Of a DNA stretch of 64,000 nucleotides, positions 54,343 through 62,904 are shown one piece after another (positions within the stretch are counted from its first letter, which is position 1; every line of letters starts with the position of its first letter). Origin of the DNA: Pseudomonas karstica (GTDB taxonomy: Bacteria > Pseudomonadota > Gammaproteobacteria > Pseudomonadales > Pseudomonadaceae); NCBI RefSeq assembly GCF_009707515.1, contig NZ_WLYI01000033.1, positions 1 to 64,000 of the forward strand. The letters are read 5' to 3'. Position numbers and translations under genes: made by a program. The notes beneath the pieces are model-generated. The model did no database searches, was not told the DNA's origin, and saw nothing but the letters and a program-made list of their open reading frames with translations.

Positions 54343-55587
54343 ATGTTCAGACCGTTATCGATTTTCATCGGCACGCGCTATACCCGCGCCAAGCGCCGCA
54401 ACCGTTTTGTTTCGTTTATTTCGATGACCTCGATGATCGGCCTCGCCCTGGGCGTACTGTCGATGATTGTGGTGTTGTCGGTGATGAACGGTTTCCAGCG
54501 AGAAATGAGCTCACGCATTCTCGGCATGGTGCCCCACGCCACTATCGTCGGTGTCAACCCGATCAGCGATTGGCGGCCTGTAGCTGCCGCAGCGCTGAAA
54601 AATCCCGCCGTCACCGCTGCCGTGCCATTCACAGAGATGGAGGGCATGCTGTCCTACAAGGGCTCGATGCAGCCGATCCAGATCAGCGGTATTGACCCGG
54701 CCCAAGAGGGCAAGGTGTCCATCGTCGCCCAGCATATAGTCCAGGGCAGCCTTGAAGACCTGAAACCCGGAGAGTTTGGCGTGGTGATCGGTGAGATCAC
54801 CGCGCGGCGTTTCCGCCTGAATGTTGGCGATAAACTGACCCTGATCGTGCCGGAAATCAGCACCGCGCCCGGCGGTATCACCCCGCGCATGCGGCGTTTG
54901 AATGTGGTGGGTGTGTTCAAGGTGGGGGCCGAACTGGATGGCTCCATGGCGTTGATCCACGTTGCCGACGCCGCCGAGATGCAGCACTGGCAGCCGAACC
55001 AGGTGCAAAGCGTGCGCCTGGCGGTGAAGGACTTGTACGCGGCGCCGAAGGTTTCGGCGGACATCGCCAGCGGTCTGGGCGCGGACTATAGGGCGGACGA
55101 CTGGACCCACACCCAGGGTAGCCTGTTCAGCGCAATGAAGATGGAAAAGACCATGATCGGCCTGTTGTTGCTGATGATCGTCGCGGTCGCTGCGTTCAAC
55201 ATCATCGCCACCTTGATCATGGTGGTGAACGACAAGGGCGCAGACATCGCGATCCTGCGTACCATCGGCGCCACGCCACGGCAGATCATGGCGATCTTCA
55301 TGGTTCAGGGCACGGTGATCGGGGTTGTGGGTACCTTGATTGGCGGCATACTGGGTGTGATTGCGGCACTGAATGTCAGTGAGTTGGTGGGTTGGCTGGA
55401 GCGGGTCACCGGGCAGCATATCTTCAGTTCGGACGTGTACTTTGTCAGCAACCTGCCTTCGGAGCTCCAGGGCGGGGATGTGCTGCTGATTTGCACGGCC
55501 GGGTTTGTGTTGAGCTTTTTGGCGACGATCTACCCTGCGTATCGGGCGGCGAAGATTGAACCTGCGCATGCCCTGAGATACTCCTGA
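54343..55587 (+). CDS. lolE: Lipoprotein-releasing system permease LolE/LolC
   Basis: A 414-residue permease with the same FtsX topology and nearly the same N-terminus as lolC (MFRPLSIFIGTRYTRAKRRN against MFRPLFVFIGTRYTRAKRRN). The C-terminal segments are also close (MAIFMVQGTVIGVVGTLIG in both). It should pair with LolC as a heterodimer. The start MFRPLSIF is chosen by alignment; the open frame runs 19 codons upstream through the hairpin. Which of the two is functionally LolC or LolE follows gene order only. Confidence 0.93.
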   Translation: MFRPLSIFIGTRYTRAKRRNRFVSFISMTSMIGLALGVLSMIVVLSVMNGFQREMSSRILGMVPHATIVGVNPISDWRPVAAAALKNPAVTAAVPFTEMEGMLSYKGSMQPIQISGIDPAQEGKVSIVAQHIVQGSLEDLKPGEFGVVIGEITARRFRLNVGDKLTLIVPEISTAPGGITPRMRRLNVVGVFKVGAELDGSMALIHVADAAEMQHWQPNQVQSVRLAVKDLYAAPKVSADIASGLGADYRADDWTHTQGSLFSAMKMEKTMIGLLLLMIVAVAAFNIIATLIMVVNDKGADIAILRTIGATPRQIMAIFMVQGTVIGVVGTLIGGILGVIAALNVSELVGWLERVTGQHIFSSDVYFVSNLPSELQGGDVLLICTAGFVLSFLATIYPAYRAAKIEPAHALRYS

Positions 55588-55593
55588 CCTGAT

Positions 55594-55638
55594 TGTTCCC
55601 ATGCTCCGCGTCACAAGATCGGACGCGGAGCGTGGGAA
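55594..55638. terminator. Long palindrome between lolE and copS
   Basis: TTCCCATGCTCCGCGTC and GACGCGGAGCGTGGGAA enclose a short loop (one mismatch). It lies between convergent genes and resembles the GTTCCCACGCTC-type repeat common in fluorescent pseudomonads. It probably ends transcription from both sides. Confidence 0.65.
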
Positions 55639-55644
55639 TAATCA

Positions 55645-57000
55645 TTAACCTTCCTTTGGCAACTCGATCACAAACCTTGTCCACCCCATCTTCGGTTCAC
55701 ACCGAATCGTCCCCCCATGAGCCCGTACAATCGACTGGGTAATCGCCAGCCCCAGTCCCGCATGCTCACTGCTACCTTCATGCCGCGCCGGATCCGCCCG
55801 GTAGAATCGATCAAACAACCTTGGCAGCAACGCAACTGGAATACCTTCCCCGGTGTTTTCCACGCTCAGCTTCAGGTGATGAGCCTCTTCGGTAATCCTT
55901 ACGCTGAGTTCTCCACCTTGCGGGGTGAACCGCAATGCGTTATCCAGCAGGTTGGACAGTGCGCGGCGCAACATGCTGCGGTCGCCGAGGGTGTCGGCCT
56001 GACCTTCTCGGGACATGTTTACCCGGGCGTCTTCGGCCAGCGGAGCGAAGAACTCCAACAATGCATCCACCTCATCCGCCAGCGCCAATGGTTCGCGCTT
56101 GGGTACCAACAGGCCATGATCGGCCTTGGCCAGGTACAACATGTCATTGACCAGTTGCGCCATCCATTGCAGCTCTTCCAAATTGCTGTGCAGCGCTTCG
56201 CGATAATCTTCCAGCGCCCGTGGGCGGGTGAGGGTGACTTGGGTGTGGGTCAACAGGTTGGATAATGGTGTGCGCAGCTCATGGGCGATATCGGCGGAAA
56301 ATGCCGAAAGCCGTTGGAAGGCGTCATCCAGTCGGCCGAGCATGGCATTGAATGCCTGGGCCAATTCCGCCAGCTCCGCAGGCATCTGCTCTTGGGGCAG
56401 GCGCTGGGTCAGGGAGTGCACAGATACGCTGGCGGCCACCTCGCTCATGCGGCGCAGCGGTCGCAAGCCACTGCGGGCGGCCCAGGCGCCGAGTAGCGCA
56501 GTGGCCAGGGCCGAGAGGCCAACCGTCAACCAGATTAGGCGCTGCATGCGTTGCAGGAAATGCTGGTGGTGGGTGATGTCGAGCATCAGGCTGAGTTGCG
56601 GGGAATCCGTTTTGCCGGGCACCAAAGGCGCGTTGTACACGCGGTAATCGGTGCCGGCGTTTTGCAGGCTGTGCAGGCCGGCGCCGGAAGGTAAGTGGAT
56701 GCCCGAAGCCCCGTCGAACCAGTGCTGACCATTCGCCGCGCTGACCCGCAAGATGAGATCCGGCTGGCGGCTCAGTTCTTCGCGCAGTGTGCTTTCACGT
56801 TGGGTAAACAACGTGGGTGTATTGGCGCCTTGCAAGGTACTGCGCAGAGCTACCAGCTTGCCGTCGAGCAATTGCTGGTCCAGCTCGATAAAGTGCGTTT
56901 CGCTGGCACGATTGAACAGCACGCCCGCCAATAACGACACCACCGCGGTACAGGCAGCAAACAGCAGCGCCACGCGGCTGGCCAGGGATATTCGTTTCAT
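55645..57000 (-). CDS. copS: Heavy-metal sensor histidine kinase (CopS/CusS-like)
   Basis: A 451-residue two-component kinase. Membrane segments at about residues 8-30 and 155-178 enclose a periplasmic sensor domain. HAMP follows, the phospho-accepting His lies in FSADIAHELRTPLSNLLTH, and ATPase motifs are LSNLLDNALRFTP, SVENTGEGIP and GLGLAITQSIV. Together with the neighbouring copR and cupredoxin this suggests copper sensing. The ATG overlaps the copR stop (TGATG), so the pair is coupled. Confidence 0.92.
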   Translation of the reverse strand: MKRISLASRVALLFAACTAVVSLLAGVLFNRASETHFIELDQQLLDGKLVALRSTLQGANTPTLFTQRESTLREELSRQPDLILRVSAANGQHWFDGASGIHLPSGAGLHSLQNAGTDYRVYNAPLVPGKTDSPQLSLMLDITHHQHFLQRMQRLIWLTVGLSALATALLGAWAARSGLRPLRRMSEVAASVSVHSLTQRLPQEQMPAELAELAQAFNAMLGRLDDAFQRLSAFSADIAHELRTPLSNLLTHTQVTLTRPRALEDYREALHSNLEELQWMAQLVNDMLYLAKADHGLLVPKREPLALADEVDALLEFFAPLAEDARVNMSREGQADTLGDRSMLRRALSNLLDNALRFTPQGGELSVRITEEAHHLKLSVENTGEGIPVALLPRLFDRFYRADPARHEGSSEHAGLGLAITQSIVRAHGGTIRCEPKMGWTRFVIELPKEG

Positions 57001-57680
57001 CAGCAAAAGCGCTCTTCAAGCACATAACCCATGCCGCGTACGGTATGAATCAGCTTGTGAGGGAAGCCGTCATCGACTTTCAGGCGCAGGCGGCGGATCG
57101 CCACTTCAATGATGTTAGTGTCGCTGTCGAAGTTCATGTCCCAGACCTGGGACGCGATCAGCGACTTGGGCAGCACCTCGCCCTGGCGCCGCAGGAGCAT
57201 TTCCAGCAGGGCGAACTCCTTGGCGGTCAGGTCGATACGTTGGCCATTGCGCTCCACACGACGGCGAATCAGGTCCAGGCGCAGATCGGCCAGTTGCAGG
57301 CTGGTCTCCAGGGGCATGTTGTTACCACGGCGTAACAGGCTACGTACCCTGGCCAGCAGTTCGGAAAAAGCAAAGGGCTTGACCAGATAATCATCGGCTC
57401 CCAGTTCCAGGCCATGGACCCGGTCTTCCACGGCATCCCGTGCGGTCAGGAACAGCACCGGCATGTCCATGCCGGCACTGCGCACGGCCTGGAGAATCTG
57501 CCAGCCATTACGCCCCGGCAGCATCACATCGAGAATCAACAAGTCGTAGTCGCCGGTCAGTGCCAAATGCTGACCAGTGGTGCCATCGGCTACCAGTTCG
57601 GTGTTGAACCCGGCTTCGCTCAGGCCCTGGCGCAGGTAATGGCCGGTTTTCGGTTGGTCTTCGACGATTAGCAGTTTCAT
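57000..57680 (-). CDS. copR: Heavy-metal response regulator (CopR/CusR-like)
   Basis: A 226-residue OmpR-family regulator. The receiver phosphorylation site is Asp51 (LLILDVMLPGRNGW), Lys at VKPF; the winged-helix C-terminal half has FALLEMLLRRQGEVLPKSLI and HTVRGMGYVLEERF. MKLLIVEDQ is chosen as start; the frame opens 21 codons earlier. It is divergent from the cupredoxin gene with a cop-box in the spacer. Metal specificity is inferred from context. Confidence 0.93.
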   Translation of the reverse strand: MKLLIVEDQPKTGHYLRQGLSEAGFNTELVADGTTGQHLALTGDYDLLILDVMLPGRNGWQILQAVRSAGMDMPVLFLTARDAVEDRVHGLELGADDYLVKPFAFSELLARVRSLLRRGNNMPLETSLQLADLRLDLIRRRVERNGQRIDLTAKEFALLEMLLRRQGEVLPKSLIASQVWDMNFDSDTNIIEVAIRRLRLKVDDGFPHKLIHTVRGMGYVLEERFC

Positions 57681-57745
57681 GGGCGGCTCGTGGCAACGGG
57701 TAACAATGGGCTTTATACCCTGGGCTTCAGGGTGCAAGTCCAACC

Positions 57746-57760
57746 TGACAAAGTTGTAAT
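57746..57760. promoter_or_regulatory. Cop-box (CopR/CusR binding site)
   Basis: TGACAAAGTTGTAAT matches the CopR/CusR-type motif TGACAA-N2-TTGTNAT. It lies 66 bp from copR and 77 bp from the cupredoxin start, in position to control both divergent transcripts. Confidence 0.75.
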
Positions 57761-57837
57761 CTAGCCGTCAGGTGGCTGGCAGCGTCGGATTATTAGAGTT
57801 TCCCACAGGCTGATTCGAAACCCTCTGGAGAGTGAAC

Positions 57838-58368
57838 ATGTTTTTGCGTAAATCCTGCTTGTTGGCTGGCGGCTTGCTGGTACTGAGCTTTCCAGTATTG
57901 GCCTCCCCGGGTGAAACGTTCAGCTTCGGGGAGGCAGCGCCTGCCGCCAAGGCCACCCGTACCGTGGAAGTGGTGCTGCAAGACATTTCCTTTTCTCCCG
58001 AATCCCTGGATGTAAAAGCCGGCGAGACCGTGCGCTTTGTGTTGGTCAACAAGGGTCAGTTGCTTCACGAGTTCAACCTGGGCGATGCGGCAATGCACGT
58101 CAGCCATCAGCAGGAAATGCTCAAGATGCAGGCTGGCGGGATGCTCACCGCCACCGGCATGAAGAAGGACGGTATGGACCACAGCACCATGGACCACGGC
58201 GATATGGGTGCCATGAAACATGACGACCCCAACAGTGTGCTGGTGGAGCCGGGCAAAACCGCCGAACTGACCTGGACCTTCGGCAAGGCTGGCGCGCTGG
58301 AGTTTGCCTGCAACATCCCTGGGCACTATCAGGCAGGCATGGTGGGCAAACTGACCGTCAGTCAATAA
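57838..58368 (+). CDS. Periplasmic cupredoxin-domain copper-binding protein (CopI-like)
   Basis: A 176-residue protein with a signal peptide to about residue 22 (LLVLSFPVLA). The cupredoxin fold shows the type-1 copper ligands His in LLHEFNLGD and the Cys, His and Met of EFACNIPGHYQAGM. A Met/His-rich loop between (KKDGMDHSTMDHGDMGAM) can bind further copper. The ATG is preferred over a GTG two codons upstream because GGAGA is 7 bases away. It is divergent from copRS with a cop-box between, so copper induction is likely. Confidence 0.92.
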   Translation: MFLRKSCLLAGGLLVLSFPVLASPGETFSFGEAAPAAKATRTVEVVLQDISFSPESLDVKAGETVRFVLVNKGQLLHEFNLGDAAMHVSHQQEMLKMQAGGMLTATGMKKDGMDHSTMDHGDMGAMKHDDPNSVLVEPGKTAELTWTFGKAGALEFACNIPGHYQAGMVGKLTVSQ

Positions 58369-58435
58369 GCGCCGAGACGCAAGGCGGGTGCAAACGCTGG
58401 TAGAATGACGGGGTTTATTTAGCCAGGTTTCCGCC

Positions 58436-59266
58436 ATGCATCCCGCAGCCGAACATTCGCCGCTGGGCAAGTCCAGTGAATACATCTGTACCTACACCCC
58501 ATCGTTGCTGTTCCCGATTCCGCGCGCTGCCAAATGGGCCGAGCTGGGCCTGAGCGCCGAGACCCTGCCGTATAAAGGCGTGGATTTCTGGAACTGCTTC
58601 GAACTGTCATGGTTATTGCCGTCCGGCAAGCCGGTGGTGGCTATCGGTGAGTTCAGTATCCCGGCTGATTCGCCGAATATCATTGAGTCAAAGTCCTTCA
58701 AGCTGTACCTCAACTCGCTGAACCAGACATCGTTTGCCAGTGTGCAAAACCTGGAGGCGACCTTGCATGCCGACTTGAGCGCGGCCGCTGGCAAGCCGGT
58801 CAGTGTGCGAGTCTGCAGCCTGGCCGACGTTGAGGCCGAAGGCGTGGTATCGATGCCGGGCATATGCATTGATGACCTGGACATCAGCGTCAGCAACTAC
58901 GAGCACCCGCGCCCTGAATTGCTGCGTTGTGATGAGTCCCGGGTAATCGAGGAGAGTGTTCACAGTCATCTGCTCAAATCCAACTGCCCGGTGACCAGCC
59001 AGCCCGATTGGGGCAGCGTGGCAGTGGAGTACCGTGGCGCAGCGCTGGATCATGCGAGTCTGTTGGAGTACCTGGTGAGTTTCCGTCAGCACTCGGACTT
59101 TCATGAGCAGTGCGTGGAGCGGATCTTCCTGGACCTGCAACGGTTATTGAAACCTGAGAAGTTGACGGTGTATGCGCGTTATGTGCGTCGTGGTGGGTTG
59201 GATATCAACCCGTACCGCAGCACCGAGGTGATGGAGTTCCAGAACCTGCGCCTGGCCCGCCAGTAA
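58436..59266 (+). CDS. queF: NADPH-dependent 7-cyano-7-deazaguanine reductase
   Basis: A 276-residue unimodular-duplicate QueF, reducing preQ0 to preQ1 in queuosine synthesis. The N-terminal half has GVDFWNCFELSWLLPSGKP and SFKLYLNSLNQTSFAS; the C-terminal half has the active-site Cys in SHLLKSNCPVTSQPDWG and HSDFHEQCVERIFLDL. Length and two-part form match the long Pseudomonas/E. coli type. No preQ1 riboswitch was recognised in the 67-bp leader. Confidence 0.96.
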   Translation: MHPAAEHSPLGKSSEYICTYTPSLLFPIPRAAKWAELGLSAETLPYKGVDFWNCFELSWLLPSGKPVVAIGEFSIPADSPNIIESKSFKLYLNSLNQTSFASVQNLEATLHADLSAAAGKPVSVRVCSLADVEAEGVVSMPGICIDDLDISVSNYEHPRPELLRCDESRVIEESVHSHLLKSNCPVTSQPDWGSVAVEYRGAALDHASLLEYLVSFRQHSDFHEQCVERIFLDLQRLLKPEKLTVYARYVRRGGLDINPYRSTEVMEFQNLRLARQ

Positions 59267-59274
59267 TCTGCCTC

Positions 59275-59374
59275 TGTAGGAGCGAGCTTGCTCGCGAAAA
59301 ACGTCAACGATAACGCAGCGTGTCAGTCAGCCTGCGGTGTCGATTCGTTCTTCGCGAGCAAGCTCGCTCCTACA
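59275..59374. repeat. Intact REPIN
   Basis: TGTAGGAGCGAGCTTGCTCG begins the left REP at 59275, and its inverse TTCGCGAGCAAGCTCGCTCC lies from 59351. The interior contains CGTCAACGATAACGC, shared with the REPIN at 28000. It fills the gap between queF and the convergent DUF4404 gene and could fold into a long hairpin. Confidence 0.9.
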
Positions 59375-59387
59375 GGGAAGCGGTGTA

Positions 59388-59654
59388 TCAGATCCCGATA
59401 TTGCCCAGGGTCTGCACGATATTGCGCAAGGTTCCGGCAATTGCTGGGTGCTCCAGCTCAAAACGCTCGACTGCGAGGTTGACGCCGTCGGCGAGGCTGC
59501 TGTCTGGAGCTACAGCTTTTTCCAGCTCCATTTGCGATTGAATCTGCTGCATCAAGTCCTGCAGATTTTCGCGCTCGGCTTCCGACAGCGGCGGATTCTG
59601 CTCCAATTGCTCGCGCAAAGTATTGATCTGTTCTTGCAGTTCGCGGGCAGGCAT
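59388..59654 (-). CDS. DUF4404 family protein
   Basis: An 88-residue, largely helical acidic protein (ARELQEQINTLREQLEQNPP, ERENLQDLMQQIQSQMELE). It ends with FELEHPAIAGTLRNIVQTLG, the DUF4404 pattern as I remember it. The start MPARELQEQ is chosen because AAGGAAG lies about 7 bases upstream; the frame opens 15 codons earlier. Function unknown. Convergent with queF across the REPIN. Confidence 0.85.
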   Translation of the reverse strand: MPARELQEQINTLREQLEQNPPLSEAERENLQDLMQQIQSQMELEKAVAPDSSLADGVNLAVERFELEHPAIAGTLRNIVQTLGNIGI

Positions 59655-59764
59655 GGCGTTCTTCCTTTTATCGATAGGCACTGGCATAGACCGCGGCACA
59701 CCGGGAAAGGTCTACGGGCTGACCTGTAGATTAATCCACTGGCGCCGGTTGTGCATGATCTCGA

Positions 59765-60376
59765 TCAGGGCTTCTCGCCTTTGAGCTGGCGCAGGCTGAT
59801 GTCCGCCAGACACGTTTCCAGTTCGCCCAGGTGGTCGATCACCGAATGTACGCCCAACCCATATAGCGCGACTGTCGCCTTGGCACGCTTGTGTTCCCGT
59901 TCTCGCTCGTCCAGCGCTTGCCATTGCTCGGGCGAGAGCCCGCACAGCGAACCGCAGGACGCCAGGCCGATCGTCCACAACCCTGCATTGAGCCCCGATT
60001 GCAGCAGGCGCGGCTCGCCACTGACCAATACGCAGCCTTCCAGGCGCTCGATGTTCAACTCCATCAAGGCCTGCCAGCAGGCGTGAGGCGCCGGCCAGCG
60101 GGAAACTGCAGCGGAGGTGGCCTTGACCCAGCGTGGCAGGTCGGCGGCCAAGGGCGTGGAAATAGCGCTCGGCAGTTCGTCTAGCCAGGCACAGGGAGTG
60201 CCTTGCTCTTCCAGGTGGCGCAGGATCTTCAGGGCACCGGGCGTGGCGCGTGTACTGGAGGAGGGCGTGATGGTGTTGCGGGCCTGGGAACCAAAGTCCA
60301 CCAGGCAGCCACTCAGGCCGAACAGTACAGCGCTCAAGGACGGGGCGCAGGCGGCAACAGTCTTGGCTTGGGGCAT
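59765..60376 (-). CDS. Degenerate PhnX-like HAD protein (probable pseudoenzyme)
   Basis: A 203-residue protein related to phosphonoacetaldehyde hydrolase. The match is seen in AVLFGLSGCLVDFGSQA (residues 16-32) and NAGLWTIGLASCGSLCGLS (130-148), plus HSVIDHLGELETCLADI at the end. The nucleophile Asp of the family (as in DWAGTTVDFG) is Gly20 here, and the VDDT-type metal site is VSGE (118-121). It is also about 70 residues shorter, with most of the cap domain lost. Hydrolase activity is unlikely; a binding or regulatory role is possible. MPQAKTVAAC is chosen with AAGGA upstream. Confidence 0.8.
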   Translation of the reverse strand: MPQAKTVAACAPSLSAVLFGLSGCLVDFGSQARNTITPSSSTRATPGALKILRHLEEQGTPCAWLDELPSAISTPLAADLPRWVKATSAAVSRWPAPHACWQALMELNIERLEGCVLVSGEPRLLQSGLNAGLWTIGLASCGSLCGLSPEQWQALDEREREHKRAKATVALYGLGVHSVIDHLGELETCLADISLRQLKGEKP

Positions 60377-60573
60377 TTCGTCATCCTTGAAAATAGCTGT
60401 AACGCTATCCGAAGGCGATGACAGACAGATGACAGTCGATTTTAGTTGTAGGAGTTTTGCAAATTCCATGAATGACATTTCCTTCGGGCTGCCTAATCTG
60501 ACACTTCCGTCATATACTGGATGCCTCATTCAGGGCATAGCGCCCATGACAGACCATTCAAGGAGTTCAAGCT

Positions 60574-61263
60574 ATGCGCTGGAGCCATTACCTCGTTCAG
60601 TTATCCGTGTGTGCCGGTGCCCTGCTGGTACCTTTCGTTGCCCAGGCGGCTTCGGAAGATGATCCATGGGAAGTCATCAACCGACCGGTCTTCACCTTCA
60701 ATGACACTCTTGACACCTATGCGCTTAAGCCATTGGCCCAGGGCTACCAGTTCATTACCCCGCAATTTGTTGAAGACGGTGTCCATAATTTCTTCCGTAA
60801 CATCGGTGACGTCGGCAACCTGGCCAATAACGTGCTGCAACTCAAGCCGCATGCGGCGGGCGTTGATACTGCCCGTTTGCTGATGAACACCACGTTCGGC
60901 GTGTTGGGTTTTATTGACGTTGGCACCAAAATGGGGCTGCAACGCAGTGACGAAGACTTTGGCCAGACCCTCGGTTATTGGGGTGTAGGCAGCGGTCCTT
61001 ACGTGATGCTGCCGTTGCTGGGGCCAAGTACTCTGCGTGATGCACCGTCCAAATACGTCGACAGCTTCACTGAACCCTATGGCTACATGCACGACATTCC
61101 ATGGCGCAACAGCCTCATGGGCCTCGACCTCGTCGATACCCGCGCCAGCCTGCTGTCGGCCGAGAAGCTGATCAATGGCGACAAGTACACCTTCATCCGC
61201 AACGCCTACCTGCAGAACCGCGAGTTCAGGGTCAAAGATGGCAAGGTTGTGGACGACTTTTAA
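60574..61263 (+). CDS. mlaA: MlaA/VacJ family outer-membrane phospholipid protein
   Basis: A 229-residue MlaA protein that removes phospholipids from the outer leaflet of the outer membrane. The family stretches are DDPWEVINRPVFTFNDTLD, FFRNIGDVGNLANNVLQLK and LGYWGVGSGPYVMLPLLGPST. The signal peptide (residues 1-24, ending LVPFVAQA) looks like a signal-peptidase I type: no good lipobox is present, unlike E. coli MlaA. AAGGAG lies about 8 bases upstream of the ATG. A terminator follows. Confidence 0.93.
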   Translation: MRWSHYLVQLSVCAGALLVPFVAQAASEDDPWEVINRPVFTFNDTLDTYALKPLAQGYQFITPQFVEDGVHNFFRNIGDVGNLANNVLQLKPHAAGVDTARLLMNTTFGVLGFIDVGTKMGLQRSDEDFGQTLGYWGVGSGPYVMLPLLGPSTLRDAPSKYVDSFTEPYGYMHDIPWRNSLMGLDLVDTRASLLSAEKLINGDKYTFIRNAYLQNREFRVKDGKVVDDF

Positions 61264-61722
61264 GGGGCATACCTTGAATGAAAAAGGCGGCCTTCGGGGC
61301 CGCCTTTTTTGTGTGTATTGATTTCAATGCGTCTTGAGAGCTTTACAGGCCCATGCTGGGGCGCCGTCTTTATCCCTTGTCCATATCGGTGTGCATGCGC
61401 ATGAAATCGCGCTTTTGTGCTTAGTCCTGCTCGTTCCTGCTCACAGGATCCATCCTTACATTGTGTTGGGGTTTTGGTCGTTCTTATAACTCCCGGTAAT
61501 TTGCGACGTAAAGACGCCCGGCGACCATCGGCATGAGCTTGAAACCCCTGACGGATGGGAGTACCGTCTGCGCCTTAGAAGGGCACCTCTGGTTTTACTT
61601 TTGTGCGTGGGCAAAAAGCACGTACTTTGTAGGACAGAGAGGCTAGAAAGCGAATCCAGTAGTGTGAGCCCGACCTTTGCCTGGCTGCCTACACCAACCT
61701 AATTCTGGCGCCGTTTGCCCAC
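61264..61722. other. Spacer and leader before rssB
   Basis: After the mlaA terminator these about 410 bp hold no convincing open frame. They may be the leader or promoter region of rssB: a hairpin GACGG-N9-CCGTC with GGATGGGAG in its loop lies near 61549-61567, and TTATAAC around 61486 resembles a -10 box. No known RNA family was recognised. Confidence 0.45.
61281..61310 (+). terminator. Terminator after mlaA
   Basis: AAAAAGGCGGCC-TTCG-GGGCCGCCTTTTTT is a perfect stable stem with a T-run, 17 bp after the mlaA stop. Confidence 0.92.
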
Positions 61723-62904
61723 ATGCAAAAAACCAGTGCCACGCTGCTGATAATCGATGACGACGAAGTAGTACGCGCGAGTCTCGCGGCCTATTTGGAA
61801 GACAGTGGCTTCAGCGTCCTGCAGGCCGGCAATGGCCTCCAGGGTCTTCAGGTGTTCGAGCGCGATAAGCCCGACCTTGTGATCTGCGACCTGCGCATGC
61901 CTCAGGTGGGCGGCCTCGAGCTGATCCGCCAAGTGACCGACATTGCCCCGCAGACGCCAGTGATTGTCGTGTCCGGTGCCGGGGTGATGAACGATGCCGT
62001 CGAGGCCTTGCGCCTGGGCGCAGCCGATTACCTGATCAAACCCTTGGAAGACCTGGCGGTGCTGGAGCATTCGGTGCGCCGAGCCCTGGATCGTTCACGG
62101 CTGCTGGTGGAAAACCAGCGTTATCGTGAAAAACTGGAAACCGCCAACCGCGAACTCGAAGCCAGCCTGAACCTGCTTCAGGAAGACCAGAACGCCGGTC
62201 GCCAAGTGCAGATGAACATGCTGCCGGTCAGCCCCTGGAGCATCGACGAGTTCCAGTTTGCCCATCAGATCATTCCGTCGTTGTATCTGTCGGGTGATTT
62301 TGTCGACTACTTCCGCGTAGATGAGCGGCGTGTCGCGTTCTACCTGGCCGATGTCTCCGGCCATGGCGCCTCCTCGGCATTCGTGACCGTGTTGTTGAAA
62401 TTCATGACTACACGGCTGTTGTTCGAATCCAAACGCAACGGCACCTTGCCAGAGTTCACTCCCTCGCAAGTGCTGGGCCACATCAATCGGGGCCTGATCA
62501 GCTGCAAGCTGGGCAAGCACGTGACGATGGTGGGCGGCGTGATTGATGAAGAAACCGGTCTTTTGACCTACAGCATTGGCGGTCACCTGCCATTGCCGGT
62601 TTTGTACACTCCGGACAGTGTGCGTTATCTGGAAGGGCGTGGTCTGCCTGTGGGCTTGTTCAACGAAGCCACCTACGAAGACCACGTGCTGGAACTGCCA
62701 CCGACCTTCAGCCTGACGCTGATGTCCGATGGCATCCTGGACCTTTTGCCAGAACCTACACTCAAAGAGAAAGAGGCCGCCTTGCCCCAACGGGTCAGGT
62801 CGGCGGGCGGCAGCCTGGATGGCCTGCGGCAGGTTTTTGGATTGGCCACGCTAGGGGAGATGCCGGATGATATCGCCCTATTGGTGTTGAGCAGGAATCT
62901 TTGA
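61723..62904 (+). CDS. rssB: RssB-like response regulator with PP2C phosphatase domain
   Basis: A 393-residue two-part regulator. The receiver domain (1-125) has Asp56 in LVICDLRMPQVGG and Lys in YLIKPLEDL. A coiled linker leads to a SpoIIE/PP2C-type phosphatase (about 190-393; LSGDFVDYFRVDER, YLADVSGHGASSAFVT, LMSDGILDLLP and MPDDIALLVL). In pseudomonads RssB works with the STAS protein RssC encoded next. No clear ribosome site precedes the ATG. The stop overlaps the rssC start. Confidence 0.92.
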   Translation: MQKTSATLLIIDDDEVVRASLAAYLEDSGFSVLQAGNGLQGLQVFERDKPDLVICDLRMPQVGGLELIRQVTDIAPQTPVIVVSGAGVMNDAVEALRLGAADYLIKPLEDLAVLEHSVRRALDRSRLLVENQRYREKLETANRELEASLNLLQEDQNAGRQVQMNMLPVSPWSIDEFQFAHQIIPSLYLSGDFVDYFRVDERRVAFYLADVSGHGASSAFVTVLLKFMTTRLLFESKRNGTLPEFTPSQVLGHINRGLISCKLGKHVTMVGGVIDEETGLLTYSIGGHLPLPVLYTPDSVRYLEGRGLPVGLFNEATYEDHVLELPPTFSLTLMSDGILDLLPEPTLKEKEAALPQRVRSAGGSLDGLRQVFGLATLGEMPDDIALLVLSRNL

